Assembly (NCBI RefSeq): GCF_003628305.1
Contig: NZ_RBZM01000002.1
Coordinates: 310,001-374,000, forward strand
Length of the DNA: 64,000 bases
Direction of reading: 5' to 3'
Source of the DNA: Cohnella endophytica
GTDB taxonomy: Bacteria > Bacillota > Bacilli > Paenibacillales > Paenibacillaceae
The notes under the pieces were generated by a model, which saw only the letters and a list, made by a program, of their open reading frames with translations, searched no databases and was not told where the DNA came from. Numbering within the stretch: the stretch's first letter is position 1; every line of letters starts with the position of its first letter. This document shows, in pieces, positions 54,030 through 63,146 of the stretch. The position numbers and the translations under genes are program-made.

Positions 54030-55205
54030 CTACTTTAACAATTCAAGGAAACTCTTCCCGTGCGTCGCGTACTTGACGCCGAAGTTGTCGGCGATCGTCG
54101 CGGCCAAGTCCGCGAAGCTGGCGCAATCGGGGATTTCCCCCGACTCGGCGAAGCCAGGGCTCCAGGCAAGCAGCGGCACGAATTCCCGCGTGTGGTCCGT
54201 TCCCGCGTGAATCGGATCGTTGCCGTGGTCGGCCGTAATGAGAAGCAGATCATGCTCTCCCATTGCCGCCATCAGATCGGGCAATGCCCTGTCGAACTCC
54301 TCCAACGCGCGTCCGTAGCCTACCGGATCGCGACGGTGGCCGTACAACGAATCGAAATCGACCAGGTTCGTAAAAATGAAGCCGTGGAAATCGGACTTCA
54401 TTTCCCGCAGCGTAGTAGCGATGCCGTCGGCGTTACTCTTCGTCGGAATGGCGCGCGTTATGCCTTCCCCGCTGAAAATATCGTTGATCTTCCCGACTGC
54501 GATGACGTCCAGCCCATTCGCCTTCAGCGCGTTAAGCACCGTTGGCAGCGGAGGTTTTACGGCATAATCGTGACGGTTCGGTGTACGCTTGAATTCGCCG
54601 GGTTTGCCGACGTAAGGACGCGCGATTACGCGACCGACGGAAAACTCGTCCTTCATCGTCAGACGACGAGCGACCCGGCATGCGTTGTAGAGCTCCTCCA
54701 GAGGAATGACCTCCTCATGGGCAGCCAGCTGGAACACGCTGTCCGCGGAAGTGTACACGATCCAAGCGCCGCTTTTCATTTGCTCGGCTCCTAGCTCGTC
54801 CAAGATTTCCGTACCGGACGCCGGCTTGTTCCCGATGACGGACCTGCCGGTCTCTTCTTCGAATTGCCGAAGCAATTCGGCGGGAAATCCGTCCGGGAAA
54901 GTGCGGAACGGCGTGTCGATGCGAAGCCCGGTAAGCTCCCAGTGTCCGGTCATCGTGTCCTTGCCGACGGATACTTCCGACATTTTGCCATGATAACCGA
55001 CGATGTCGTTGTCTTGCCGCCAATCGCCGAGTTGCGCGATATGGCCTAGTCCTAGACGGCGCATATTCGGCAAAGCAAGTCCTTCGACACGCTCGACGAT
55101 GTGTCCGAGGGTATGCGCGCCTCTATCTCCGTATTGCTCCGCATCGGGCAATTCGCCGATACCCACGCTGTCCAATACAATTACCGTTACCCGTTGAAAT
55201 GCCAT
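54030..55205 (-). CDS. deoB: Phosphopentomutase
   Basis: 391 residues. Converts ribose or deoxyribose 1-phosphate to the 5-phosphate. Alkaline phosphatase-type metal residues are visible: [11 protein letters not shown] at the start, KDTMTGHWE with the phosphorylated Thr, and ITADHGNDP near the C-terminus. With punA it forms the purine nucleoside salvage unit. Confidence 0.96.
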   Translation of the reverse strand: MAFQRVTVIVLDSVGIGELPDAEQYGDRGAHTLGHIVERVEGLALPNMRRLGLGHIAQLGDWRQDNDIVGYHGKMSEVSVGKDTMTGHWELTGLRIDTPFRTFPDGFPAELLRQFEEETGRSVIGNKPASGTEILDELGAEQMKSGAWIVYTSADSVFQLAAHEEVIPLEELYNACRVARRLTMKDEFSVGRVIARPYVGKPGEFKRTPNRHDYAVKPPLPTVLNALKANGLDVIAVGKINDIFSGEGITRAIPTKSNADGIATTLREMKSDFHGFIFTNLVDFDSLYGHRRDPVGYGRALEEFDRALPDLMAAMGEHDLLLITADHGNDPIHAGTDHTREFVPLLAWSPGFAESGEIPDCASFADLAATIADNFGVKYATHGKSFLELLK

Positions 55206-55238
55206 AATTTTAGCCCTCTTTCATTCGCATGATGCTTA

Positions 55239-56138
55239 TCAAGTGCGCGCCCTCGGATGATTGCGCTCGTATACTTCTTTGATTTTCGGTTTATCCGCCG
55301 TTAAATACATCTGGGTCGTGGAAGGCTCCGAATGTCCCAACATTTCCTGAACCGCTCGGATATCCGCGCCATTATCGAGCAGATGGGACGCAAAAGAGTG
55401 GCGAAGCGTATGGGGAGTAACGATCATGCCCAGTTGATCCGCATACTTCTTCAGCACTTTCCAGAAGCCTTGGCGCGTGAGCCTCGTTCCAAGGTGGTTC
55501 AAAAACAGCGCTTCGACAGGCTTGTCCGAGTTCGTCATACCGGTTCTCGCTTCCGCTAAATACCGGCCGACCCAAAACGCAGCCTGGGAGCCCACGGGCA
55601 CCATTCTTTCTCTGCCCCCGGAACCCAAGCATAACAAAAATCCCATGTCGAGTCTAACATGGCTAACGTCGAGAGAAATCAATTCGGTTACGCGCAAGCC
55701 GGTCGCGTACAGGAGCTCGAGCATCGCCTTATCCCTCAAGCCATTCATGCCGTTCTCCGTTTCAGGAAGAGCGAGAAGCTTATCCAGATCGGCCGTCTCG
55801 ACCGTTCTAGGCGGCTTACGATCGATTCTGGGAGCTTCGAGCTGAATAGCCGGATCGTAATCCACTGCCCGGCGTATCGTTAAATATTTGAAAAACGATC
55901 GTATGGAGACGATTCTGCGCGTCAGCGTCGCCGTAGAACGGCCTGCTTGTTTTAAGTTGCTCAGATATCCCGTTAGATGATGCGCGCGCAGCTCGTTCGG
56001 GAGTATAAGCCCGGCGGACTCCAGATAGGCGATCATATCCGATAAATCGCTGGAATAGCCTTGGGAAGTATGACGGGAAACTCCGCGCTCCTCAAGTAAA
56101 TATTCCAGATAACTATTTAACCAGCTTCTCAGTTCCAT
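55239..56138 (-). CDS. xerD: Site-specific tyrosine recombinase XerD
   Basis: 299 residues. N-terminal core-binding domain (about 3-88) and C-terminal catalytic domain with ATGLRVTEL (Arg), HTLRHSFASHLLDNG (His-x-x-Arg), LGHSEPSTTQMY (His and nucleophile Tyr). It resolves chromosome dimers at dif sites. It is called XerD on synteny with the Bacillus ripX-deoB pair. The start at 56138 is less certain than the rest. Confidence 0.92.
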   Translation of the reverse strand: MELRSWLNSYLEYLLEERGVSRHTSQGYSSDLSDMIAYLESAGLILPNELRAHHLTGYLSNLKQAGRSTATLTRRIVSIRSFFKYLTIRRAVDYDPAIQLEAPRIDRKPPRTVETADLDKLLALPETENGMNGLRDKAMLELLYATGLRVTELISLDVSHVRLDMGFLLCLGSGGRERMVPVGSQAAFWVGRYLAEARTGMTNSDKPVEALFLNHLGTRLTRQGFWKVLKKYADQLGMIVTPHTLRHSFASHLLDNGADIRAVQEMLGHSEPSTTQMYLTADKPKIKEVYERNHPRART

Positions 56139-56248
56139 TTCCGTCGACCTTGCCTTCCTTACTCGCGATTTCACCGCAAGTCCTGTGGGCTACCGTTTCC
56201 GGCACGTTTTTGTATTCCACGCGATAGTGGACAAATCCTTCCGGGGGA

Positions 56249-56482
56249 TTACTCTCCCAGCCAATAAAACAACCGAAGACGATCTCCGGGAGAGCTGTCA
56301 GGATCATCCCCTTCTCCCGCGTGAAACACCTTGAAGGCACGGCCTTCCGGAACTTTATAAGGATCGACCGGCTTCAGCCAACTATGGAACCAGCCGAAAA
56401 AACCGTGCATGAATACGGCTAACGCAAGAAACAGGAGCGTAAACTGCAGACGCTCCCACCATTTATCGTAAGATTGTTTCAT
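56249..56482 (-). CDS. yqzK: DUF4227 family small membrane protein (YqzK)
   Basis: 77 residues with one hydrophobic helix (about 14-30, LLFLALAVFMHGFFGWF) and a polar C-terminal part. B. subtilis yqzK lies at the same place between fur and ripX and belongs to DUF4227. The start at 56482 is chosen by AAGGGGAG. Function unknown. Confidence 0.8.
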   Translation of the reverse strand: MKQSYDKWWERLQFTLLFLALAVFMHGFFGWFHSWLKPVDPYKVPEGRAFKVFHAGEGDDPDSSPGDRLRLFYWLGE

Positions 56483-56545
56483 CGCGCATCTCCCCTTCTC
56501 GTCCAAGCTCATACTCATCCGTATGAGGAAGGGGAGCAAATCATG

Positions 56546-57661
56546 TCACCACAAACTTTCTAACGGGATATAAGGAACGCCGACCGCCTCGGCGACTTGG
56601 CGATGAGTAATCGATCCCCGGTACGCGTTAACGCCCAGCGCAAGCATCGCGTTGTTCTTCACCGTTTCCCTGAAGCCTTTGGCCGCGAGATGAAGCACAT
56701 AATCGATCGTCACGTTCGTCAAGGCTAACGTCGAGGTGCGCGGCACGGCGCCGGGCATATTGGCGACGGCATAGTGGATGACGCCGTGTTTCTCGTACGT
56801 TGGATTTTCATGCGTCGTTGCGCGGTCGATCGTCGCGATAGAGCCCCCTTGGTCTACGGCGACGTCTACGATAACGGCGCCTTTTTTCATGGTCTTGACC
56901 ATCTCTTCGCTGACAAGCCTCGGCGCGCGCGCTCCGGGTACGAGAACGGCCCCGATAAGCAGATCCGCTTTCTTCACCGCTTGGGCGATATTATACGGAT
57001 TGCTCATAAGCGTCCGCAATCGTCCTTGGAATACGTCGTCCAAATAGCGCATCCGATCTCCGTTTTTCTCGAGCACGACCACTTCCGCTCCAAGTCCGAG
57101 CGCCATCTTGGCCGCGTTCGTGCCGACGATCCCGCCTCCGATGATAATGACTTCGGCGGGAGGTACGCCCGGAACTCCGCCTAGAAGAACGCCTCTGCCT
57201 CCTTGGAAAGCCTCCAGGAATTTTGCTCCTTCCTGCACCGCCATCCTTCCCGCCACCTCGCTCATCGGCGTCAAGAGCGGCAGACTGCCGTTCGTCGCTT
57301 GTATCGTCTCGTAAGCGATCGCGGTAACTTCGCTCGCCATAAGCGACCTGGCCAATTCCGGCGCGGCCGCCAGATGCAAATACGTAAATAAGAGCTGCTC
57401 TTTGCGAAAAAAACCGAACTCTTCCGGCAACGGTTCTTTTACCTTTACGATAAGATCCGCCTGAGCCCATACCTCGGCCGCATCCGTCGTTAGCTTAGCG
57501 CCTGCGGCGACGTATTCCTCGTCCGCGAAACCGCTCCCGTTGCCGGCTCCTGGCTGCACGACGACGGATTGACCTTGACGCACGATCATCTCGCAACCCG
57601 CCGGGGTTAGGGCGACTCGGTATTCTTGCTTCTTGATTTCTTTCGGCAATCCAACGATCAT
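56546..57661 (-). CDS. ald: Alanine dehydrogenase
   Basis: 371 residues. Oxidises L-alanine to pyruvate and ammonia with NAD. Motifs: MIVGLPKEIKKQEYRVALTP, KVKEPLPEE, FTYLHLA and the nucleotide-binding GGGIVGTNAAKMALG. The start at 57661 has GGGAGG before it. In Bacillus the gene is elsewhere, so its place between yqzK and the response regulator is unusual. Confidence 0.96.
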   Translation of the reverse strand: MIVGLPKEIKKQEYRVALTPAGCEMIVRQGQSVVVQPGAGNGSGFADEEYVAAGAKLTTDAAEVWAQADLIVKVKEPLPEEFGFFRKEQLLFTYLHLAAAPELARSLMASEVTAIAYETIQATNGSLPLLTPMSEVAGRMAVQEGAKFLEAFQGGRGVLLGGVPGVPPAEVIIIGGGIVGTNAAKMALGLGAEVVVLEKNGDRMRYLDDVFQGRLRTLMSNPYNIAQAVKKADLLIGAVLVPGARAPRLVSEEMVKTMKKGAVIVDVAVDQGGSIATIDRATTHENPTYEKHGVIHYAVANMPGAVPRTSTLALTNVTIDYVLHLAAKGFRETVKNNAMLALGVNAYRGSITHRQVAEAVGVPYIPLESLW

Positions 57662-57843
57662 ATTCGTTTCCTCCCGCCTAATACGCTTCTGTCTCATCCT
57701 CTATAGAATGACCAGAGCTCGAGAATATATCTATTGTCATCGCCGTCCTCGTTCGTTGATTTTCATTGTTTTCCTACATTGGATTGCTTATGATAAATAT
57801 ACGTACGTCTATTAAGTACATAACGTGCAAAAGGGGCCTTAAC

Positions 57844-58959
57844 ATGCAAGCGATTCTCGTCGACGACGAAAACTTGGCGCTGAAGGACTTATCCAGACAA
57901 TTGGAAAAAATCGGCGGAATCGAGGTTGTCGCGACCTTTAATTACGCGAGCGAAGCCCTTGAAGCGATCGAATCGTTAAAGCCCGATATCGTCTTCCTCG
58001 ATATCGAAATGCCGGGAATGTCGGGCATCGAAGCCGCGGAGAAATTACATGGGTTCGATTGCGATCCCTTTATCATATTCGTTACCGCATATGAAGAATA
58101 CGCCGTTAAAGCTTTCGAGCTGGCAGCCCTGGACTACATACTTAAACCGATCAACACCGAACGGTTAGCCCAAACGGTGCGCAGAATCGGTCAACACCGA
58201 CAACTGGGGACGTCGATCCCCCTCGCGAATAACGTCGTAACGATTCGATGCATGCAACGATTGCATATCGATTACGGCAAAGCCGAGCCTTTCTCGTGGA
58301 GAACAGCCCGTTCCCAAGAATTGTTCGCTTACTTGGCGTACAAGCGCAACCAACCCGTCCGGAAAGATATATTGCTGGAGCTCCTATGGCCGGATACGGA
58401 TTACAAAAAAGCTTTCACGCAGTTGTATACGACTATCTATCAGGTCCGCAAATCGCTCGAATCCGCCGAATTGTCGATCAAGCTGACGAATAGCGGTTCG
58501 GACTACTATTTAGATCTCGCGGACGCCGCATACGACGTTCAAGAATGGGAGAACGCCGGATTAAATATGCCCGAATTGAACTCGGAGACGGCTGCGCTGT
58601 ATCAGAAGTGGCTAATGGACTACACTGGGGATTATCTAGCGGAGCACGATTATAGATGGGCCGAGAGCGAAAGAATCAGGCTTCGCGATCTCTGGATATG
58701 GCATGCGCTCGAGGTTGGACGAGTATGGCGTGAAGCGGATTGCCGCAAGGAAGCGCTCGGGCTTTATGAAATGATCGAAAAGAGATTTCCTTACTTGGAG
58801 GAAGCCTACTTGGCCATGATGCAGATTCATGCCGAGAACCTCGACGCGCAAAGAGTGAAAGGTACTTACGATCGATTATTCGCAATGTTCCGGGAGGAGT
58901 ATGCCACGCTGCCTTCGCCGGAAACGAGGCAATGGTACGATCGGTGGATGCAACGATAA
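57844..58959 (+). CDS. Orphan response regulator with winged helix and BTAD domain
   Basis: 371 residues. Receiver domain (1-120) with Asp53 (VFLDIEMPG), acidic pair DDE at 7-9, Thr81 and Lys101; a winged-helix DNA-binding domain (about 125-215, with RTARSQELFAYLAYKRN); and a bacterial transcriptional activator domain (about 225-365). This SARP-like layout is found in regulators of secondary metabolism and stress. No histidine kinase is nearby. It is divergent from ald, which may be a target. The start is set by AAGGGG. Confidence 0.87.
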   Translation: MQAILVDDENLALKDLSRQLEKIGGIEVVATFNYASEALEAIESLKPDIVFLDIEMPGMSGIEAAEKLHGFDCDPFIIFVTAYEEYAVKAFELAALDYILKPINTERLAQTVRRIGQHRQLGTSIPLANNVVTIRCMQRLHIDYGKAEPFSWRTARSQELFAYLAYKRNQPVRKDILLELLWPDTDYKKAFTQLYTTIYQVRKSLESAELSIKLTNSGSDYYLDLADAAYDVQEWENAGLNMPELNSETAALYQKWLMDYTGDYLAEHDYRWAESERIRLRDLWIWHALEVGRVWREADCRKEALGLYEMIEKRFPYLEEAYLAMMQIHAENLDAQRVKGTYDRLFAMFREEYATLPSPETRQWYDRWMQR

Positions 58960-58964
58960 TGAAA

Positions 58965-59014
58965 GAGGGGCTGCCGAGTTCGATTGCGTTCACTCGACTG
59001 CCCCTTATCTTTTT
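58965..59014. terminator. Terminator between convergent genes
   Basis: AGGGGC/GCCCCT outer and CGAGT/ACTCG inner arms with a T-rich stretch after it on the plus strand. It ends the response regulator gene and overlaps the end of the peroxidase gene. Confidence 0.8.
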
Positions 59015-59480
59015 ACTCGGCTAATAGCTTCTCGATATCCGGCGCGATCTCAAGCGGCTTAACCGGAGGTTCGATTAGCTTCACTACCCGCCCTTGGCGG
59101 TCAACGAGAAACTTAGCGAAATTCCATGTGATTTCTCCGCCCGTCTGTTCGGTCAAGTAACGGAACAAAGGATCCGCGTCCTCTCCTTTTACGTCCACCT
59201 TCTCGAATATGGGGAAGGTGACGCCGTAATTGATGCTACAGAACGCTTCGGCTTCCGCAGAAGTGCCAGGCTCTTGTCCTCCGAATTGATTGCAAGGAAA
59301 ACCTAGAACGACTAACCCCTGATCTCCATACTTCTCATGCAACTCTTGCAGTTCCTTGTATTGAGGAGTCAACCCGCATTCGCTGGCCGTGTTGGCGATC
59401 AGTAGAACTTTGCCCTCGTATGAGCCAAGATTGACTTCTTGACCGTTTGCCTTGCGATTCGTGAACGAATAAATAGACAT
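59013..59480 (-). CDS. Glutathione peroxidase family protein 1
   Basis: 155 residues of the thioredoxin-fold peroxidase family. Active Cys35 in TASECGLTP, Gln65 in FPCNQFGGQEP, Trp119 in EITWNFAKFL; a further Cys81 is the likely resolving residue. Such bacterial enzymes usually use thioredoxin. The start at 59480 is the one matching family N-termini. It follows ohrR by 29 bases on the same strand, so the two form an operon. Confidence 0.92.
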   Translation of the reverse strand: MSIYSFTNRKANGQEVNLGSYEGKVLLIANTASECGLTPQYKELQELHEKYGDQGLVVLGFPCNQFGGQEPGTSAEAEAFCSINYGVTFPIFEKVDVKGEDADPLFRYLTEQTGGEITWNFAKFLVDRQGRVVKLIEPPVKPLEIAPDIEKLLAE

Positions 59481-59509
59481 TTTTATTCCTCCCAATATGT
59501 TTTGGTAAT

Positions 59510-59956
59510 TTATTGTGACGGATTTTGCTGTACTTTTTTCAACATCTCGGTAATTTGGGCGCGTAACGCTTCCGCTTCCCCGGAGGACACTCCCGCTTGG
59601 CAAAATAATTGCTCCGGAATTGCCCGCGCTTTATCCTTAAGCGCCGTCCCTCTTTCGGTCAAAGCGATGATGACGCTGCGTTCGTCTTGTTTATCCCTTA
59701 CCCTCGTAAGAAGACCCGTTTGCTCCAGCTTCTTCAGCAGAGGCGTTAGCGTTCCGGAATCCAAGTACAGTCTCTGTCCTAGCTGCTTAACCGTGATCCG
59801 ATCCTTTTCCCACAACGCCAACATCGCGATGTATTGGGTATAGGTAAGTCCGATTTCCTTCAGCAACGGATGATACAGCTTCGTGATCTCCCTAGCGCAA
59901 GCGTATACCGCGAAACACAGTTGATTGTCTAGCTTTAATACCGAATCGGTACCCAT
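59510..59956 (-). CDS. ohrR: OhrR-type organic peroxide-sensing repressor (MarR family)
   Basis: 148 residues, MarR winged helix. Cys14 in NQLCFAVYA is the reactive cysteine of OhrR, and LYLDSGTLTPLLKKLE is the recognition helix. Oxidation by organic hydroperoxides releases it from DNA. There is no ohr gene here; instead two glutathione peroxidases flank it. A further Cys20 and one near 118 set it apart from the one-cysteine Bacillus type. AGGAGG precedes the start. Confidence 0.93.
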   Translation of the reverse strand: MGTDSVLKLDNQLCFAVYACAREITKLYHPLLKEIGLTYTQYIAMLALWEKDRITVKQLGQRLYLDSGTLTPLLKKLEQTGLLTRVRDKQDERSVIIALTERGTALKDKARAIPEQLFCQAGVSSGEAEALRAQITEMLKKVQQNPSQ

Positions 59957-59995
59957 CGACGCCTCCTTTCTCTCGCTTTCGCTCGCCTCGATTGA

Positions 59996-60011
59996 TTGCA
60001 TGCAATTTAAT
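59996..60011 (-). promoter_or_regulatory. Operator-like site at the ohrR transcription start
   Basis: TTGCATGCAATTTAAT, with palindromic core TTGCATGCAA. It differs by two bases from the site at 60070-60085 and lies directly downstream of the predicted ohrR promoter. Confidence 0.6.
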
Positions 60012-60018
60012 CGCCATT

Positions 60019-60047
60019 AATATATCATCTTCGCCAGAGCGTGTCAA
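60019..60047 (-). promoter_or_regulatory. ohrR promoter
   Basis: On the minus strand TTGACA (60042-60047) and TATATT (60019-60024) are exactly 17 bases apart, a near-consensus sigma-A promoter pointing to ohrR and the first peroxidase. Confidence 0.8.
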
Positions 60048-60051
60048 AACC

Positions 60052-60085
60052 TTGACACCCCCATAAAGATTGTATACAATTTAAT
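60052..60085 (+). promoter_or_regulatory. Promoter of the second peroxidase with overlapping OhrR-like operator
   Basis: TTGACA (60052-60057), 17-base spacer, TACAAT (60075-60080). The word TTGTATACAATTTAAT at 60070-60085 covers the -10 region and resembles OhrR boxes of Bacillus. Binding there would block RNA polymerase. Confidence 0.78.
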
Positions 60086-60135
60086 TTATAACAAGGGAAA
60101 TGACGATCGATCATTTCGGCCGGGAGGCGATAATC

Positions 60136-60621
60136 ATGTCTTTATACGATATTCCAGTACAATCCGCGCGAGGAGAGGCTCTTAATCTGTCCGATTACGA
60201 AGGCAAAGTTATGCTCATCGTGAATACGGCAAGCAAATGCGGCTTCGCTCCCCAATTCAAAGGGTTGCAACGGCTTCACGAGACCTACGCTGGCGAAGGT
60301 TTGGCCGTTTTAGGCTTCCCTAGCAACCAATTCGCCAATCAGGAGCCGTTGGAAGGCGATCAGCTCGCCGAACATTGCCAGATCAATCATGGCGTTACCT
60401 TTCCCCTGTTCGCCAAAATCGACGTCAAGGGCCGCGGCATTCACCCGCTCTATAAACATCTAACGAAAGCCGCACCCGGATTCCTTGGATTAAAAAGCAT
60501 CAAATGGAATTTCACGAAGTTTCTCGTCGACCGACATGGCAAAGTCGTCAAACGCTTCTCCCCTACCGATACGCCCGAAAAAATCGAGAGCCAGATCCGC
60601 CTGCAACTGTCTAAAGATTAA
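60136..60621 (+). CDS. Glutathione peroxidase family protein 2
   Basis: 161 residues. Active Cys35 in TASKCGFAP, Gln65 in FPSNQFANQEP and Trp in IKWNFTKFL are present, with Cys81 as likely resolving residue; the middle Cys63 of the first copy is Ser here. GGGAGG lies before ATG 60136. It is divergent from ohrR and probably controlled by it. The two copies are related but not close duplicates. Confidence 0.92.
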   Translation: MSLYDIPVQSARGEALNLSDYEGKVMLIVNTASKCGFAPQFKGLQRLHETYAGEGLAVLGFPSNQFANQEPLEGDQLAEHCQINHGVTFPLFAKIDVKGRGIHPLYKHLTKAAPGFLGLKSIKWNFTKFLVDRHGKVVKRFSPTDTPEKIESQIRLQLSKD

Positions 60622-60649
60622 TAGGATTATAACTATCCGATAACGTGAA

Positions 60650-60682
60650 AGAGGCTACCCCGTCTAATCCGGGGTAGCCTCT
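60650..60682. terminator. Bidirectional terminator between peroxidase 2 and fur
   Basis: Perfect 12-bp stem (GAGGCTACCCCG/CGGGGTAGCCTC) with a 7-base loop between two convergent genes. Confidence 0.88.
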
Positions 60683-60692
60683 TCGATTCGCG

Positions 60693-61154
60693 TTAGGAGT
60701 TAGGTTTGTCCGATTCGGCTGCCTGGCATTTCGCGCAGACGCCTTGGAAGTCCAGACGATGATCGAGCACGGAGAACCGATATTCCAGCTCTAGGCGCTC
60801 TTCGAGAGGCCCTAGCCAATCTTCCATGATCTCCGTCATGGATCCGCACTTGACGCAGATTAGATGATGGTGGTGATGCTTATTGCTATCCGTACGCAGA
60901 TCGTAACGGGCAACTCCGTCACCGAAATTCATCTTCTCGACGATATGCATTTCGCTAAGTAACTCTAAGGTGCGATACACGGTAGCAAGGCCGATTTCGG
61001 GCGCTTTGTCCTTTACGAGCATGAACACGTCTTCCGCGCTCAGATGGTCTTCTTCGTTCTCAAGGAGTACGCGAACCGTCGCTTCCCGCTGCGGGGTTAG
61101 CTTGTAGCCCTGGGACTGCAGTTGTTGTTTGATTTTATCGATGCGGGCTTCCAT
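60693..61154 (-). CDS. fur: Fur family metal-dependent repressor
   Basis: 153 residues. N-terminal winged helix (about 10-85, with YKLTPQREATVRVLLENE and IGLATVYRTLELL) and a C-terminal metal domain with HHHHH, CVKC and CAKC. The position next to spoIIM matches fur of B. subtilis, so iron-responsive Fur is the best call; PerR or Zur types are less likely. GGAGGGGG precedes the start. Confidence 0.9.
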   Translation of the reverse strand: MEARIDKIKQQLQSQGYKLTPQREATVRVLLENEEDHLSAEDVFMLVKDKAPEIGLATVYRTLELLSEMHIVEKMNFGDGVARYDLRTDSNKHHHHHLICVKCGSMTEIMEDWLGPLEERLELEYRFSVLDHRLDFQGVCAKCQAAESDKPNS

Positions 61155-61230
61155 GGTTTCCCCCTCCGGTCGCTGGTACACTTCCTTTCATTATAGGATG
61201 AGCCTCTTAGTTAAGTCAAACCTCGCAGCG

Positions 61231-61896
61231 TCATTTGGAAGAAAAAGTCGTATTTTCCACCGCCACAACAGCCGGAGACGTCGGCGCGACGCGCTCCAAA
61301 ATTCGCGGGGAAACAAAAGCTTCATAGAGCGAAGCAACGATCAGCATGAGAAGCATCATTCCCGTTACGGCCGTGTGCGCGAGGAATGGAGGCATTAGCT
61401 GCCCTTTACGCCGGAATAATCGCTCTCGAACGACGAAATAAGCGAATCTTGCCGCGGAGATGCTTGCGATCATGAGCGCCGGAACGATGATTGCGTTCTG
61501 CGGGGCGGTAGCGACCAAGAAGAACAATACGCCCTTCCAAGCCAACTGCTGCGCCAACAGCGCGACAGCGAATCCGATCAGCACGCCTTTCAGAAAATCC
61601 AGCACGAGCACGAGTGGAAGTCCGATGACCGACAAGCCCAGAAACCAGATCAATAACAGCCATTTCCCATAAAACCAGAAGCTATCCCAAAAGGAAGTTG
61701 CCGCGGACGTATGCTGCGGGTCTTTAACCGACGACAAGTACGCGCCGAGATTATCGGCAAGCTCCTGCTGCTGCTCCAACGTTAGCGCGTTAACGAGCAT
61801 CGCCCCGAAGATTGCTCCTACAATGACGAGAACTCCGACGAATACGTACAAATTCAAGTTATCCCGAGCCGACAAATTCCACAGCTTGATGTGCAT
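61231..61896 (-). CDS. spoIIM: Stage II sporulation protein M
   Basis: 221 residues with about five membrane helices and a basic N-terminal part. SpoIIM forms the engulfment complex with SpoIID and SpoIIP in the mother cell. The start at 61896 has GAGGAGGA upstream. Adjacent to fur as in Bacillus. Confidence 0.94.
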   Translation of the reverse strand: MHIKLWNLSARDNLNLYVFVGVLVIVGAIFGAMLVNALTLEQQQELADNLGAYLSSVKDPQHTSAATSFWDSFWFYGKWLLLIWFLGLSVIGLPLVLVLDFLKGVLIGFAVALLAQQLAWKGVLFFLVATAPQNAIIVPALMIASISAARFAYFVVRERLFRRKGQLMPPFLAHTAVTGMMLLMLIVASLYEAFVSPRILERVAPTSPAVVAVENTTFSSK

Positions 61897-61964
61897 GGAA
61901 GCTTCCTCCTCGTCCTTCAACCCAGACACGCCTCGTGCCTATGTGTATGACGGACAAGCCGGAA

Positions 61965-63146
61965 TTATGAGCGGGCTAACGTGCCGTAAGTGCCCCCGCT
62001 TCCGGACGTGAATACGGCTTTTCCCTCCCGGGCGTCGATAATCATGTCTGCTATCGACTCTCCCGTGATCGGAATTAGCCGTTCTTTGGCCACGCGATGC
62101 AGGATTTCCATCTCCGTGCCGACTTCCGCGAATAAACGCTCGCGTTTGACCGGTCCGATTCCGGGAAAAAAGGATAGAGGAACCTGAGGCCGGTAAGGAG
62201 GACGACTTTCGAGACCGTATGGACGGTCACGATCCGCCAACTGCCGAATTCGTCCCGATACGCCTCGCACCAGTCTGTCGCTCCCGCATGCCGGACATAC
62301 GCCGAAAGCTTCTTCCGCTTCGGTTAAGGCCTTGTCGCATTTGCCGCAAGAAGTCGTATGATACTTCCCGAGCTGAGGATGAAGCCCATAGTTTGCCGCA
62401 ATACGTCGTCCTCCCCTGTTCTTCAGCGCCATCGCCAGCTCTTCGAACGAAGGTTCTCCCAGTATGAGCTCGTTGCACTCCCGAGCTATCATTCCCGTGG
62501 AATGGGCGTCCGAGTTCGTCAGGAACGGATAGCGATCAAGCTCGGATATTCGACTGGCCATCGCCGTATCCGAGCTTAGCCCCAATTCGACTGCAGCAAT
62601 GCCGTCCGGATCCAGCCGATCGGATAACCGATCCGCCGAACAACCTAGCAACCCCCTGTGCGGCGTGAACGCGTGCGCGGGGACGAGCAGCCCGCCCCTG
62701 GCGAGCAACTCGCTCTGAAGCTCCCTTGCCGTAATCCAGATACGTTGCGAGCTTAACGAAATGTTCTTCACGCGCGGCTTCATCCACGCCGTCCATTCTT
62801 GCATCGCTTCCAAAGTCGGCAAATAGCCGAGAAGATGAAAAGGTCCGCCTCCCTCTTCCTTTACTTCCATCTCGATTCCCAGCACGATCGTCGTGTCACG
62901 GTAGCGGATGCCTCCGCCTCGGATTTCCTCCATCTCGCCGGATTCCAGACAATCGATCATATCCTTCTGAACGCCAGGCGAATGGCAGTCTATGATCCCG
63001 ATCAACTCTACGCCTTTGCGTTCGGAGGCTTCCTTGGCGATGTTCCGGAAGGTAAGCTCCTTGCTGCCGCTAATTTTGACCGGCTGCCCATCCTGGCTTC
63101 TCCCGATGTGCACGTGCAAATCCGCGAAATAGGGCCGGAGCTCCAT
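61965..63146 (-). CDS. Endonuclease Q family / PHP-domain protein (YqxK-like)
   Basis: 393 residues. PHP-type metal motif DLHVHIGRS near residue 9 and further His/Asp residues (DCHSPG, PAHAFTPH, NSDAHS); a C-terminal zinc ribbon (CGKCDKAL and CPACGS) and helix-hairpin-helix GIGPVKRERLF. Relatives cut DNA at deaminated bases. Its ATG overlaps the stop of the nudix gene as TAATG. Actual activity is not shown. Confidence 0.85.
   Translation of the reverse strand: MELRPYFADLHVHIGRSQDGQPVKISGSKELTFRNIAKEASERKGVELIGIIDCHSPGVQKDMIDCLESGEMEEIRGGGIRYRDTTIVLGIEMEVKEEGGGPFHLLGYLPTLEAMQEWTAWMKPRVKNISLSSQRIWITARELQSELLARGGLLVPAHAFTPHRGLLGCSADRLSDRLDPDGIAAVELGLSSDTAMASRISELDRYPFLTNSDAHSTGMIARECNELILGEPSFEELAMALKNRGGRRIAANYGLHPQLGKYHTTSCGKCDKALTEAEEAFGVCPACGSDRLVRGVSGRIRQLADRDRPYGLESRPPYRPQVPLSFFPGIGPVKRERLFAEVGTEMEILHRVAKERLIPITGESIADMIIDAREGKAVFTSGSGGTYGTLARS

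Noticed and set aside
54060..54794. 244-codon plus-strand frame inside deoB
   Set aside because: Antisense shadow of a complete, well-conserved gene; its sequence is rich in Arg and His with no domain.
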